Assembly (NCBI GenBank): GCA_030604795.1
Contig: JAUVVE010000070.1
Coordinates: forward strand, 1-5,398
Direction: 5' to 3'
Source of the DNA: Dehalococcoidia bacterium
GTDB taxonomy: Bacteria > Chloroflexota > Dehalococcoidia > GIF9 > UBA5629
Length of the DNA: 5,398 nt
Shown: piece by piece, positions 1 to 5,398 of the stretch
How positions within the stretch are numbered: the first letter of the stretch is position 1
Layout: each line of letters starts with the position of its first letter
Notes under the pieces: generated by a model
Told to the model about the DNA's origin: nothing
The model's database searches: none
The model's input: only the letters and a program-made list of their open reading frames with translations
Made by a program: the position numbers and the translations under genes

Positions 1-553
1 CCAAGACTTCAGGCTCGGGAGTGAGGTTGCCCGAAGGATTGTTAGGCGAAGCAATGAAGATGACTTTTGTTCGCTTATCGACAGCTTGTTTTATGGCGGC
101 AACATCGATGGTGAAATTTGGCTTACGAGGGATGTTGATTGTGTTACCGCCACAGACATCGGTGGAAAAGGGATACATCCCAAACGTCGGTGGACAGTTA
201 ATCACCTTGTCTCCCGGCTCAACGAATAGACGCAGGATGAGGTCGATGAGCTCATCGCTGCCGCTGCCAGCCATGATGTGCTCCGGACTTGAACCCGCGT
301 ATGCTGCCAGTGCTTTCCTTAATTCTCGCTGCTCTGGGTCGGGATAAAGGTGGTAGTAAGGATAATCGGCCAGAGCCCGTTTCACCCTAGCCGAGCAACC
401 ATACGGATTCTCGTTGCCATCGAGTTTGACGACCTTTTCCGCAGGAATGTCGATGCGCTGGCTCAATACATCACTTGGCTCAATAGGGGTATAGGCCTTC
501 ATAGCTTTGGGCTCAGGCCTCATTAACCGTTCGATGTTCTCAGGTGTGGTCAC
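1..553 (-). CDS. hisC: Histidinol-phosphate aminotransferase HisC, N-terminal half (runs off left edge)
   Basis: This is a PLP-dependent fold-type I aminotransferase that converts imidazole-acetol phosphate plus glutamate to histidinol phosphate plus 2-oxoglutarate in the cytoplasm. About 184 codons are visible, roughly half of a usual HisC of about 350-370 residues. Motifs seen are LDGNENPYG (residues 44-52, typical of the HisC N-terminus), YHLYPDP (67-73), GSGSDE (96-101, cofactor phosphate region), PPTFGMY (121-127) and SPNNPSG (169-175). The PLP-binding lysine would lie beyond the window and cannot be checked. The start is GTG at 553, which overlaps the hisD stop as GTGA. It has GAGGGG 8 bases upstream (562-567) inside the end of hisD, implying translational coupling. 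The nearest in-frame ATG is residue 11; it is possible but would lose the coupling. Related aminotransferases acting on aromatic or other substrates share this fold, but the operon context makes HisC the best call. Confidence 0.95.
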   Translation of the reverse strand, partial: MTTPENIERLMRPEPKAMKAYTPIEPSDVLSQRIDIPAEKVVKLDGNENPYGCSARVKRALADYPYYHLYPDPEQRELRKALAAYAGSSPEHIMAGSGSDELIDLILRLFVEPGDKVINCPPTFGMYPFSTDVCGGNTINIPRKPNFTIDVAAIKQAVDKRTKVIFIASPNNPSGNLTPEPEVL

Positions 554-1881
554 GTGTTCTTCCCCTCTGTTGTCTGCAGCCTGATCCTGATTGCGTGGGC
601 ATGCCCCTTGAGCCCTTCAGCCTCGGCTATAGTTATGGCTGCCTGTCCCAGGTCTCTTGCATCCTGCTCATTTAGGGCGACGATATTGGCGGTCTTGAGG
701 AAATCCTCAACGCTGAGGGGGGAACTGAAACGGGCGCTGCCTCCCGTGGGTAGAACGTGACTTGGCCCGGCAACATAATCGCCCAGGGCTACCGGGGAGC
801 TGCCGCCAACGAAGATACAGCCAGCATTACGGATTCTCTCGACATAGGCGGTGGCATTGCGGAGCATTAGCGACACGTGCTCCGGGGCATAGAGGTTCAC
901 TAACTCTATAGCGTCATCTGGACTGTCAACCGTCACTATCATACCCCTGGAACTCATGGCTTCTGCGGCAACAGTCCGTCGCTCCAGCCTTCCCAGCTGG
1001 AGCTTGATCTCATTATCCACGTTGTCGGCCAACTTGGAGGAGGTGGTAATCAGAATCGCCGAAGCCAGAGGGTCGTGTTCGGCTTGGGCTATAAGGTCGG
1101 CAGCACAGAACGAGGCGTCAGCAGTGTCATCGGCTACAACTATGACCTCGCTGGGTCCCGGAAGGCTCTCGATGTCCACTATTCCGTAGACCATTCTCTT
1201 GGCCGTAACTACAAACACATTGCCTGGACCACAAATCTTGTCGACTTTCGGCACGGTTTCAGTGCCGAAGGCCAAGGCAGCAATGGCTTGGGCGCCGCCT
1301 ATTTTGAAAAGGCGATCTACCTTGGCGATATCAGCCGCTACAAGTGTTGGTGCCCAGATTGTGCCATCTTGCTGAGGCGGAGTAGCCACGATAATTTCTT
1401 TGACTCCGGCTACTCGGGCTGGAATGGCTGTCATTAGAAGTGATGAGGGGTAAGCAGCAGTTCCCCCAGGCACATAAATGCCGACCCTTTGTAGTGGGCT
1501 GACCTGTCGCCCCAAGCCGTGGCTGAGAAAGCTAGATTCAAGTCGTTGTTTGCACACGGAATGAAACTTGTCTATCCTGTTCGCAGCCAACTCAAGTGCC
1601 GAGGCCAGCTTCTCATCTACCTTCCCATAAGCCGCTGCAATCTCGCGCCGCGTTACAGAGAGCGAGCTTAGCCTGACTCTGTCCAGCTTCTCGGTGTAGC
1701 TGAGAAGTGCTCTGTCGCCATTGGCGCGCACGTCCGCAATGATGCGTCCAACTATTTGGTCTACCGAGAGGTCGTCTTTTCTCGTCTTGTCTTCCAGCCA
1801 GGGTGATGGTAAAGACGATGCGGACGGGCCCTCTCTGGTCAACAACGGTTTTGCCTGACGAAAACCTTTAATTCTCTTCAT
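550..1881 (-). CDS. hisD: Histidinol dehydrogenase HisD
   Basis: This is a zinc- and NAD-dependent enzyme that oxidises L-histidinol through histidinal to L-histidine, the last two steps of the pathway. The protein has 443 residues, close to the usual 430-440, and looks complete. The signature region is present: GPGN (218-221), LPGPSEVIV (240-248) and DLIAQAEHDP (262-271). By alignment from memory to the E. coli enzyme, the zinc ligands correspond to Gln266, His269, Asp368 (in LGDYVAGPSH) and His427 (in GHAHA). The catalytic Glu-His pair is Glu334-His335 in YAPEHV. No key residue is missing. The start is ATG at 1881 with GAGGG 8 bases upstream (1890-1894). The first codons overlap the last 14 bases of hisG, and the stop overlaps the hisC GTG. 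This suggests one polycistronic, translationally coupled mRNA. Confidence 0.98.
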   Translation of the reverse strand: MKRIKGFRQAKPLLTREGPSASSLPSPWLEDKTRKDDLSVDQIVGRIIADVRANGDRALLSYTEKLDRVRLSSLSVTRREIAAAYGKVDEKLASALELAANRIDKFHSVCKQRLESSFLSHGLGRQVSPLQRVGIYVPGGTAAYPSSLLMTAIPARVAGVKEIIVATPPQQDGTIWAPTLVAADIAKVDRLFKIGGAQAIAALAFGTETVPKVDKICGPGNVFVVTAKRMVYGIVDIESLPGPSEVIVVADDTADASFCAADLIAQAEHDPLASAILITTSSKLADNVDNEIKLQLGRLERRTVAAEAMSSRGMIVTVDSPDDAIELVNLYAPEHVSLMLRNATAYVERIRNAGCIFVGGSSPVALGDYVAGPSHVLPTGGSARFSSPLSVEDFLKTANIVALNEQDARDLGQAAITIAEAEGLKGHAHAIRIRLQTTEGKNT

Positions 1882-3322
1882 TGTTATTACCCTCGGCCGC
1901 TTGGCGGAACATTCTGACCAGGGAGGCTATTCTCTTTCTCTTGGTGGAAGCGCCTAGTCTGTTCTTATTGCCGATAAGGCGAGCGGTAGATTCAAACAGA
2001 GTGTCCACGATTTTGAGATTGTGCTTGGCTAGAGTCCTGCCGGTCTGGGTGTTATCAATGAGTAGGTCAGCGTCTTCTGGCAACAAGGCCTCAGTTGCTC
2101 CCCAAGTCGGAATCAGTCTGTACCGACCAACATGGTTGTCGTGAAGGTACTTGTCGGCGATGTTGACATACTCCGTGGCCACCCTGAGCGGTGACGACCT
2201 GTCGGCGTGCATTAGGCCCCTGAAACCATCGATATCGGCCACAGGCAGATCCCGACTAACAACTGCCACTACTCTTACTTCACCGAAGCCAAGGTCGGCA
2301 AGTTCTGTGACCGGGCTTGTGGGGAAGCGGTAAAGGTGGTCCAGGAGCCAATCTTTGCCAGTTATGGCCAGGTCGAAGTTCCCGTTGGCTACCTGGAGTG
2401 GCATGTCTTGAGGTCTGATTACCTTGATATTGACCCAGTCGAGATTAAGGGCCGGCCGCCGATTGAGTCTACCACCTGAATAGCCCTGCACCTGTAACCC
2501 CGCCTTATTGAGGAAGTCCGCAGCCGGTACCTGCTGGTGACCGTCAGGTATGGCCAGCCAGACTTTTTCTTTGCCGAAGTCGGGATAGAACCTCTTGATG
2601 CTCCTGGCTGGTTTTGGCTCAAGTTGCAGCCAAGGTTTGACCGCCATGCCAATACTGCGGCTAAGCTGCCCTATAATTCGGCCAACATCCTTGGTTTGCC
2701 AGCTTTCTTGATTGGCGATAAGAAAAGCACTGCCACATAGCAAGGTTGTCAGTGAGACCAAGCGCTGAGCTCTCATATCGGATTCATCTCTTGCCCACAG
2801 CAGGACTAGGTCGGCATTCTCCGGTGGATAGACTTCTGTAGCTCCCCATACGGGAAAAATCCTAAACCGCCTGAGCCGGAGACTCAAAGCCGAGGTCTCC
2901 GCCAGACCGGGATACTCCGTCACTATACGCCAGCTACCGTGTCTGGCTGGCAATTCCTCAAGGCTGGATATAGCTCCATGCTGACTGGTTGCAAGATATA
3001 GCTTGCCTTTGTTATATTCCAAGTCAAGTACTTTGACCAGTGCGCTCGCCGGGTATTTAGCCAGGAGTTCTTCGATCCAGTCCAGGCCACAGATGCCCAA
3101 ATCATAATTACCTACGGCCACCTGAATGGGGATATCCTTCTCCTGAAACATCTTGGCCGAGACGTGAGGAGTCCCTGCTGACCGGAGGCGATAAGTTCGG
3201 GTGGCTTCAGTGTACTCTTTGAATTCCAGTCCTGTGTCGCCCAACAAACAGGCAGTAGCTGGCAAAAGCCTTCCCTTGGGTAGAGCTAGCTTAACGCAAT
3301 CTGGCTTACGTCCAGTTGGCAA
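1868..3322 (-). CDS. hisG: ATP phosphoribosyltransferase HisG, tandem-duplicated (two fused HisG catalytic domains)
   Basis: HisG condenses ATP and PRPP to N1-(5-phosphoribosyl)-ATP, the committed and feedback-controlled step of histidine synthesis. At 484 residues it is about twice a short HisG (about 200-230) and much longer than a long-form HisG (about 290-300). It holds two HisG catalytic units, roughly residues 10-208 and 252-457, joined by a linker of about 40 residues. Parallel motifs are DIPIQVAVGNYDLGICGLDW (63-82) against DMPLQVANGNFDLAITGKDW (306-325), 13 of 20 identical, and WGATE at 159-163 and 407-411. The first unit has LPKGR (14-18) but DESD (179-182) where the PRPP loop belongs. 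The second has TGRT (427-430) but PDGH (259-262) in place of PKGR. There is no long-form C-terminal histidine-binding domain, only a basic tail of about 27 residues, which agrees with dependence on HisZ. The start is TTG, with AGGAGG 11 bases upstream; no in-frame ATG precedes the LPKGR motif. Function as HisG is well supported by family and operon; which half catalyses is inference. Confidence 0.95.
   Translation of the reverse strand: MPTGRKPDCVKLALPKGRLLPATACLLGDTGLEFKEYTEATRTYRLRSAGTPHVSAKMFQEKDIPIQVAVGNYDLGICGLDWIEELLAKYPASALVKVLDLEYNKGKLYLATSQHGAISSLEELPARHGSWRIVTEYPGLAETSALSLRLRRFRIFPVWGATEVYPPENADLVLLWARDESDMRAQRLVSLTTLLCGSAFLIANQESWQTKDVGRIIGQLSRSIGMAVKPWLQLEPKPARSIKRFYPDFGKEKVWLAIPDGHQQVPAADFLNKAGLQVQGYSGGRLNRRPALNLDWVNIKVIRPQDMPLQVANGNFDLAITGKDWLLDHLYRFPTSPVTELADLGFGEVRVVAVVSRDLPVADIDGFRGLMHADRSSPLRVATEYVNIADKYLHDNHVGRYRLIPTWGATEALLPEDADLLIDNTQTGRTLAKHNLKIVDTLFESTARLIGNKNRLGASTKRKRIASLVRMFRQAAEGNNNEEN
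1952..2569 (-). repeat. Second HisG unit of the fused protein (PRPP loop kept, PKGR lost)
   Basis: This covers residues 252-457 of the fused HisG. It keeps GNFDLAITGKDW (314-325), LADLGFGEVRVV (341-352), RVATEY (380-385), WGATE and a full DNTQTGRTL loop (423-431), matching the HisG signature for PRPP binding, followed by STARLIGN (445-452). The N-terminal motif AIPDGHQQ (257-264) replaces ALPKGRLL, so the lysine and arginine of the family motif become Asp260 and His262. Compared with the first unit it looks more like a canonical HisG from its middle onward. Boundaries are approximate. Confidence 0.85.
2699..3295 (-). repeat. First HisG unit of the fused protein (PKGR kept, PRPP loop lost)
   Basis: This covers residues 10-208 of the fused HisG. 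It keeps the N-terminal ALPKGRLL strand-loop, the GNYDLGICGLDW segment, TEYP (135-138), WGATE and a SAFLIAN ending (198-204) resembling the family's S-x-x-LI-x-N. Where HisG proteins carry the D-x-x-x-T-G-x-T-L PRPP-phosphate loop, it reads LLWARDESDM (174-183), so the glycine and both threonines are absent and acidic residues take their place. I infer that this unit cannot bind PRPP by itself. Boundaries are approximate because they come from aligning the two halves by eye. Confidence 0.85.
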
Positions 3323-3323
3323 G

Positions 3324-4562
3324 TTATGCTGAACCTCCTATTATGTTGATGACATTGCCCATTGCGGATGTCTCTCTCTTTTGGTTTTGGGCTTGGTCGA
3401 CGACTACGAAGCGTGGTGGTTTCTCGCGAATAGTTACTACCCAGCGTGAGTTTGGCTGGCGACCACTGAAGTCGAGCTCAGTGACATAGCCGGATTCACG
3501 GAGTGATTGGGCCAACTGAAGACTGGCCTTCATAACGTCTGGTGTCGCAATCTCGCCCCTGACCAGGATTCTCTCGGCTGTCTTCTGGTAGGCCTTGGGC
3601 TGAACCAGATTCATGAGCGGGTCAATGTAGAGGGCAAAACCGCAGGCTGGCGTGCTCTTACCGCCTATAAGTGGGACAAGATTGTCATATCTGCCACCGC
3701 TGCCAATCTTGTCTCCCTTGACTGACAGCTGGAAACAAGGCCCGGTGTAATACTCGAAACCCCGGGTAGATGTAATGTCAATCTGGTAATCCTGGTCGAG
3801 AACGTCGAGAAGATTGGTGACTTCAGCAAAACTGTCAAGCTCAGACCGCAGGCCACGGGAAATCTGAGGAAGCGCCTTCAGATTCTCCAAGAAACCGCTT
3901 GATTTGCCTTTCAAGTCGAATATCAATGATAGCAGTCTGTTGGCATCGGAATTACCTGCTCGCCTCTGTGTCAGTACCTGCCAATTGCCATCTAGAATCT
4001 GAATCAGCAGCCTGGCCTCTTCAGTAGGACTCAGCTTGAGCTCTTTGAGCAACGCCTTTAGCATACCGGTGTGGGATAGCTTGATTTCGACCCCAGTGAT
4101 ATCCAGACTACGCAAGATGTCAACGGCGAGAGAGATCAATTCTACATCCGATGCCGGTTTGGCATTGCCTAGAAGCTCCACACCACACTGCCACCGCTCT
4201 CTGTTCTCCTTGCCTGTCTCCTCAAAAGCGAAGACGTTCGTCACATAGAAAAGCCTGACTATGTCTTCCTGCGCCAGATTCTCTATGTAGAGTCTGGCAA
4301 TGGGGATGGTGCCGTCTGGTCTCAGCACTACCCTCTCTCCACTCCAACCGTCCCAATCAAGAAAGGAATACACCTTACTCAGCATATTTGGGGTAAGTGT
4401 CCCGGCGGCTGTGAATAGATGAAGATACTCTAGTGTTGGCGTTCTCACTTCCCGGTAACCCCAACTGCGGCAAGAACGTCGAAAGGCATCCTCTATGTGG
4501 CGAAAGCGTTCCATATCTTCGGGGAGCGAATCTCGAGCGCCTTTACATCTTTGATTTGTCAT
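3324..4562 (-). CDS. hisZ: ATP phosphoribosyltransferase regulatory subunit HisZ (HisRS paralogue)
   Basis: HisZ is a catalytically inactive histidyl-tRNA synthetase-like protein that binds HisG, activates it and relays histidine feedback inhibition. The 412 residues show the class II core: GYREVRTPTLE (35-45), motif 2-like VVLRPDGTIPIAR (78-90), RGFEYYTG (267-274, the HisRS histidine-pocket motif), GGRYDNL (289-295) and TPACGFALYIDPL (304-316). HisRS needs arginines after the motif 2 phenylalanine and in the GFAxGxER of motif 3; here these align with Ala112 and Pro315, so tRNA aminoacylation is not expected. The retained histidine-pocket motifs fit a histidine sensor. Residues 329-410 form an extra C-terminal domain resembling a reduced HisRS anticodon-binding domain. 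It is the first gene of the operon, with its stop 1 base before the hisG start. The start is ATG at 4562 with a weak AAAGG 9 bases upstream. A true HisRS is the alternative, but the lost arginines and the operon position argue against it. Confidence 0.93.
   Translation of the reverse strand: MTNQRCKGARDSLPEDMERFRHIEDAFRRSCRSWGYREVRTPTLEYLHLFTAAGTLTPNMLSKVYSFLDWDGWSGERVVLRPDGTIPIARLYIENLAQEDIVRLFYVTNVFAFEETGKENRERWQCGVELLGNAKPASDVELISLAVDILRSLDITGVEIKLSHTGMLKALLKELKLSPTEEARLLIQILDGNWQVLTQRRAGNSDANRLLSLIFDLKGKSSGFLENLKALPQISRGLRSELDSFAEVTNLLDVLDQDYQIDITSTRGFEYYTGPCFQLSVKGDKIGSGGRYDNLVPLIGGKSTPACGFALYIDPLMNLVQPKAYQKTAERILVRGEIATPDVMKASLQLAQSLRESGYVTELDFSGRQPNSRWVVTIREKPPRFVVVDQAQNQKRETSAMGNVINIIGGSA
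3334..3339 (-). promoter_or_regulatory. Ribosome binding site that fixes the hisG TTG start
   Basis: The minus strand reads AGGAGG here, a full Shine-Dalgarno core inside the last codons of hisZ. The TTG at 3322 lies 11 bases downstream, slightly long but workable, and no ATG or GTG lies in frame between it and the conserved LPKGR motif. The strong site with a weak start codon suggests that hisG translation is coupled to, or reinitiated from, hisZ, whose stop codon is a single base before the TTG. Confidence 0.7.
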
Positions 4563-4589
4563 ACTTCTCAGCCTTTGGCAGGTTGGCCT

Positions 4590-4618
4590 ATTCTACACCA
4601 ATCCATTTTCCCCTTCAA
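4590..4618 (-). promoter_or_regulatory. Predicted sigma70-type promoter of the his operon
   Basis: On the minus strand a -35 element TTGAAG (4613-4618, 4 of 6 to consensus) is followed after exactly 17 bases by a -10 element TAGAAT (4590-4595, 5 of 6). Transcription would begin near 4583, leaving a leader of roughly 20 bases before the hisZ ATG. This leaves no room for a T-box, a riboswitch or a His-rich leader-peptide attenuator, so control would have to be at initiation or by HisG-HisZ feedback. It is predicted from sequence only. Confidence 0.6.
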
Positions 4619-4625
4619 TCTGAAT

Positions 4626-4654
4626 TTGCTGTTGACTGTTGTCTCGATTATAAT
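4626..4654 (+). promoter_or_regulatory. Possible promoter of the NfeD-like gene with a perfect TATAAT
   Basis: A consensus -10 TATAAT lies at 4649-4654, and TTGCTG (4626-4631) lies 17 bases upstream as a weak -35. A better-looking TTGACT (4632-4637) is only 11 bases away, too close to pair with this -10. The predicted start of transcription, near 4660-4662, would fall on the GGAGG ribosome binding site (4660-4664), giving a leader of about 14 bases with the site at its very 5' end. That is unusual, so the true promoter may differ. Confidence 0.45.
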
Positions 4655-4674
4655 TAGGCGGAGGTTGGCAACTG

Positions 4675-5398
4675 ATGTTTAGAGCTATGATCAGATTGGG
4701 CTATATGCTTCTTCTGGTTTGCCTGATAGCCGCGGCTTTCATTTCTAGTCGAGTTGGTGCCGACACATCCAGAATCGAAGTCTTGCAGGTTGAGGGCACC
4801 ATTGTTCCTGTGGTGGCCGACTATATCGATCGCGGTATTGGTCAGGCTGAGTCTAATAATGCGGCTGCCTGCATTATTGAACTAAACACGCCTGGAGGGC
4901 TGCTGAGCTCAACAGAAAAGATAGTCCGGCGTATTCTGAACTCTGAAGTGCCAATTGTAGTCTACGTTTCGCCTAGTGGTGCTTGGGCGGCTTCGGCAGG
5001 GACTTTTATCACTATAGCTGCCCATATAGCAGTCATGGCTCCAGGAACCAGTATGGGCGCCGCTCATCCGGTAAGTATGGGTGAGGAAATGCCTGAGGAG
5101 GTGTCAAAGAAGATAACCGAGTACTCGAGCGCCTGGATCAGGAGCATCGCTGAGACACGGGGTCGTGACGCCAAGCAGGCTGAACTGGCAGTCATGGAAA
5201 GCAAATCGTTCACTGCTACCGAGGCGCTGGAGGCCAACCTTATTGATTTCCAGGCCAATGACCTGGAAAGCGTCATCAGCGAAATCAATGGTAGGAAAGT
5301 GACTTTGGCCAGTGGCGAGGAGGTCTTTGTCGATACTAGTGGTTACATGCTGACCAGGAACGAGATGAACGGCGTCGAGCGATTCTTGCATGTCATCA
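4675..5398 (+). CDS. nfeD: NfeD-family ClpP-class membrane serine protease, N-terminal part (runs off right edge)
   Basis: Long NfeD proteins combine a secreted ClpP/SppA-like serine-lysine protease domain, membrane segments and a small OB-fold NfeD domain. They are linked to membrane quality control and often occur with a stomatin/flotillin-type partner. The 241 visible residues begin with a signal peptide: basic Arg3 and Arg7, a hydrophobic core at about 8-24 and a likely cleavage after VGA (27-29). The protease domain follows, with VEGTIVP (39-45), ELNTPGG (69-75) and SGAWAASAG (101-109), whose Ser107 is the predicted nucleophile. KKITEY (145-150) holds the likely general-base lysine, Lys146 by analogy with archaeal 1510-N, and GAAHP (128-132) and SFTATEALEANLID (178-191) are also typical. 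The membrane and OB-fold parts lie beyond the window. The start is ATG at 4675 with GGAGG 10 bases upstream; ATG at 4687 is an alternative. SppA is the nearest alternative family, but the segment from ELNTPGG to GAAHP is NfeD-like. It is transcribed away from the his genes and has no evident link to histidine synthesis. Confidence 0.9.
   Translation, partial: MFRAMIRLGYMLLLVCLIAAAFISSRVGADTSRIEVLQVEGTIVPVVADYIDRGIGQAESNNAAACIIELNTPGGLLSSTEKIVRRILNSEVPIVVYVSPSGAWAASAGTFITIAAHIAVMAPGTSMGAAHPVSMGEEMPEEVSKKITEYSSAWIRSIAETRGRDAKQAELAVMESKSFTATEALEANLIDFQANDLESVISEINGRKVTLASGEEVFVDTSGYMLTRNEMNGVERFLHVI

Larger units (their letters stand above)
4563..4674. other. Divergent intergenic region between hisZ and the NfeD-like gene
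   Basis: This 112-base stretch is the only non-coding DNA in the window. It carries back-to-back predicted promoters whose elements barely separate: the his -35 ends at 4618 and the NfeD-side -35 begins at 4626. The right part is AT-rich around the palindromic ATTATAAT (4647-4654). I see no clear inverted repeat for a repressor, no terminator hairpin and no small ORF. Confidence 0.7.

Noticed and set aside
21..347. Plus-strand ORF of 108 codons
   Set aside because: It lies entirely antisense to hisC, whose conserved motifs (GSGSDE, PPTFGMY, SPNNPSG) are on the other strand; the translation shows no recognisable family features.
1075..1437. Plus-strand ORF of 120 codons
   Set aside because: It is antisense to the most conserved part of hisD (GPGN, LPGPSE and QAEHD), which explains its openness; it shows no recognisable domain.
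2777..2788. Sequencing or assembly error as the explanation for the missing PRPP loop in the first HisG unit
   Set aside because: The frame is continuous with aligned conserved residues on both sides (WGATE before, SAFLIAN after) and the loop is replaced without a frameshift, so true divergence fits better.
1868..3322. Long-form HisG with a C-terminal histidine-binding domain as the reason for the extra length
   Set aside because: The extra length is a second catalytic unit with its own WGATE and TGRT motifs. After residue 457 only a short basic tail remains, and a hisZ gene is present.
3324..4562. A functional histidyl-tRNA synthetase
   Set aside because: The arginines expected in motif 2 and motif 3 are replaced (Ala112, Pro315), and the gene opens a his biosynthetic operon beside hisG, so HisZ fits better.
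4632..4654. TTGACT and TATAAT as a strong paired promoter for the NfeD-like gene
   Set aside because: The elements are only 11 bases apart, far below the 16-18 needed for a sigma70-type promoter.
4647..4671. Second minus-strand his promoter made of TTGCCA and the reverse-strand TATAAT
   Set aside because: The spacer is 13 bases, and the TATAAT arises only because the site is palindromic; the TTGAAG/TAGAAT pair nearer hisZ has ideal spacing.

Overview
This window shows the start of a bacterial histidine-biosynthesis operon on the minus strand and, across a 112-base divergent intergenic region, the 5' part of a membrane-protease (NfeD) gene on the plus strand. Reading the minus strand from about position 4562 down to 1, the order is hisZ, hisG, hisD, hisC. 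The genes are packed tightly: 1 base between hisZ and hisG, a 14-base overlap of hisG with hisD, and a 4-base GTGA overlap of hisD with hisC. hisC runs off the left edge and the NfeD-like gene off the right edge, so both are partial. Coding density is close to complete, and I see no RNA genes, CRISPR arrays, insertion sequences or phage signatures.

The four his genes cover three steps of the pathway. HisG with its HisRS-like partner HisZ makes the first committed intermediate, phosphoribosyl-ATP. HisC transaminates imidazole-acetol phosphate, and HisD performs the last two oxidations from histidinol to histidine. The intermediate steps (hisI/E, A, H, F, B and a histidinol-phosphatase) are not in the window. 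They may lie further down the operon, to the left.

The point that stands out is hisG. It is 484 residues long, about twice a short-form HisG, and consists of two consecutive HisG catalytic domains. By eye their conserved motifs have decayed in a complementary way. The first copy keeps the N-terminal PKGR motif but has lost the PRPP-binding TGxT loop. The second copy keeps an intact TGRT loop but has PDGH in place of PKGR. This suggests a covalent pseudo-dimer with at most one composite catalytic site per chain, working with a HisZ that normally partners short HisG homodimers.

The organism cannot be fixed from sequence alone. The HisZ-dependent (short-form) pathway, a compact his operon beginning hisZ-hisG-hisD-hisC, moderate GC and an NfeD-type protein fit an uncultured or anaerobic bacterium. 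My impression, from memory and not checked, is of the Chloroflexota (Dehalococcoidia-like). The remaining genes look like ordinary housekeeping genes, and I do not see a defence or mobile system here.
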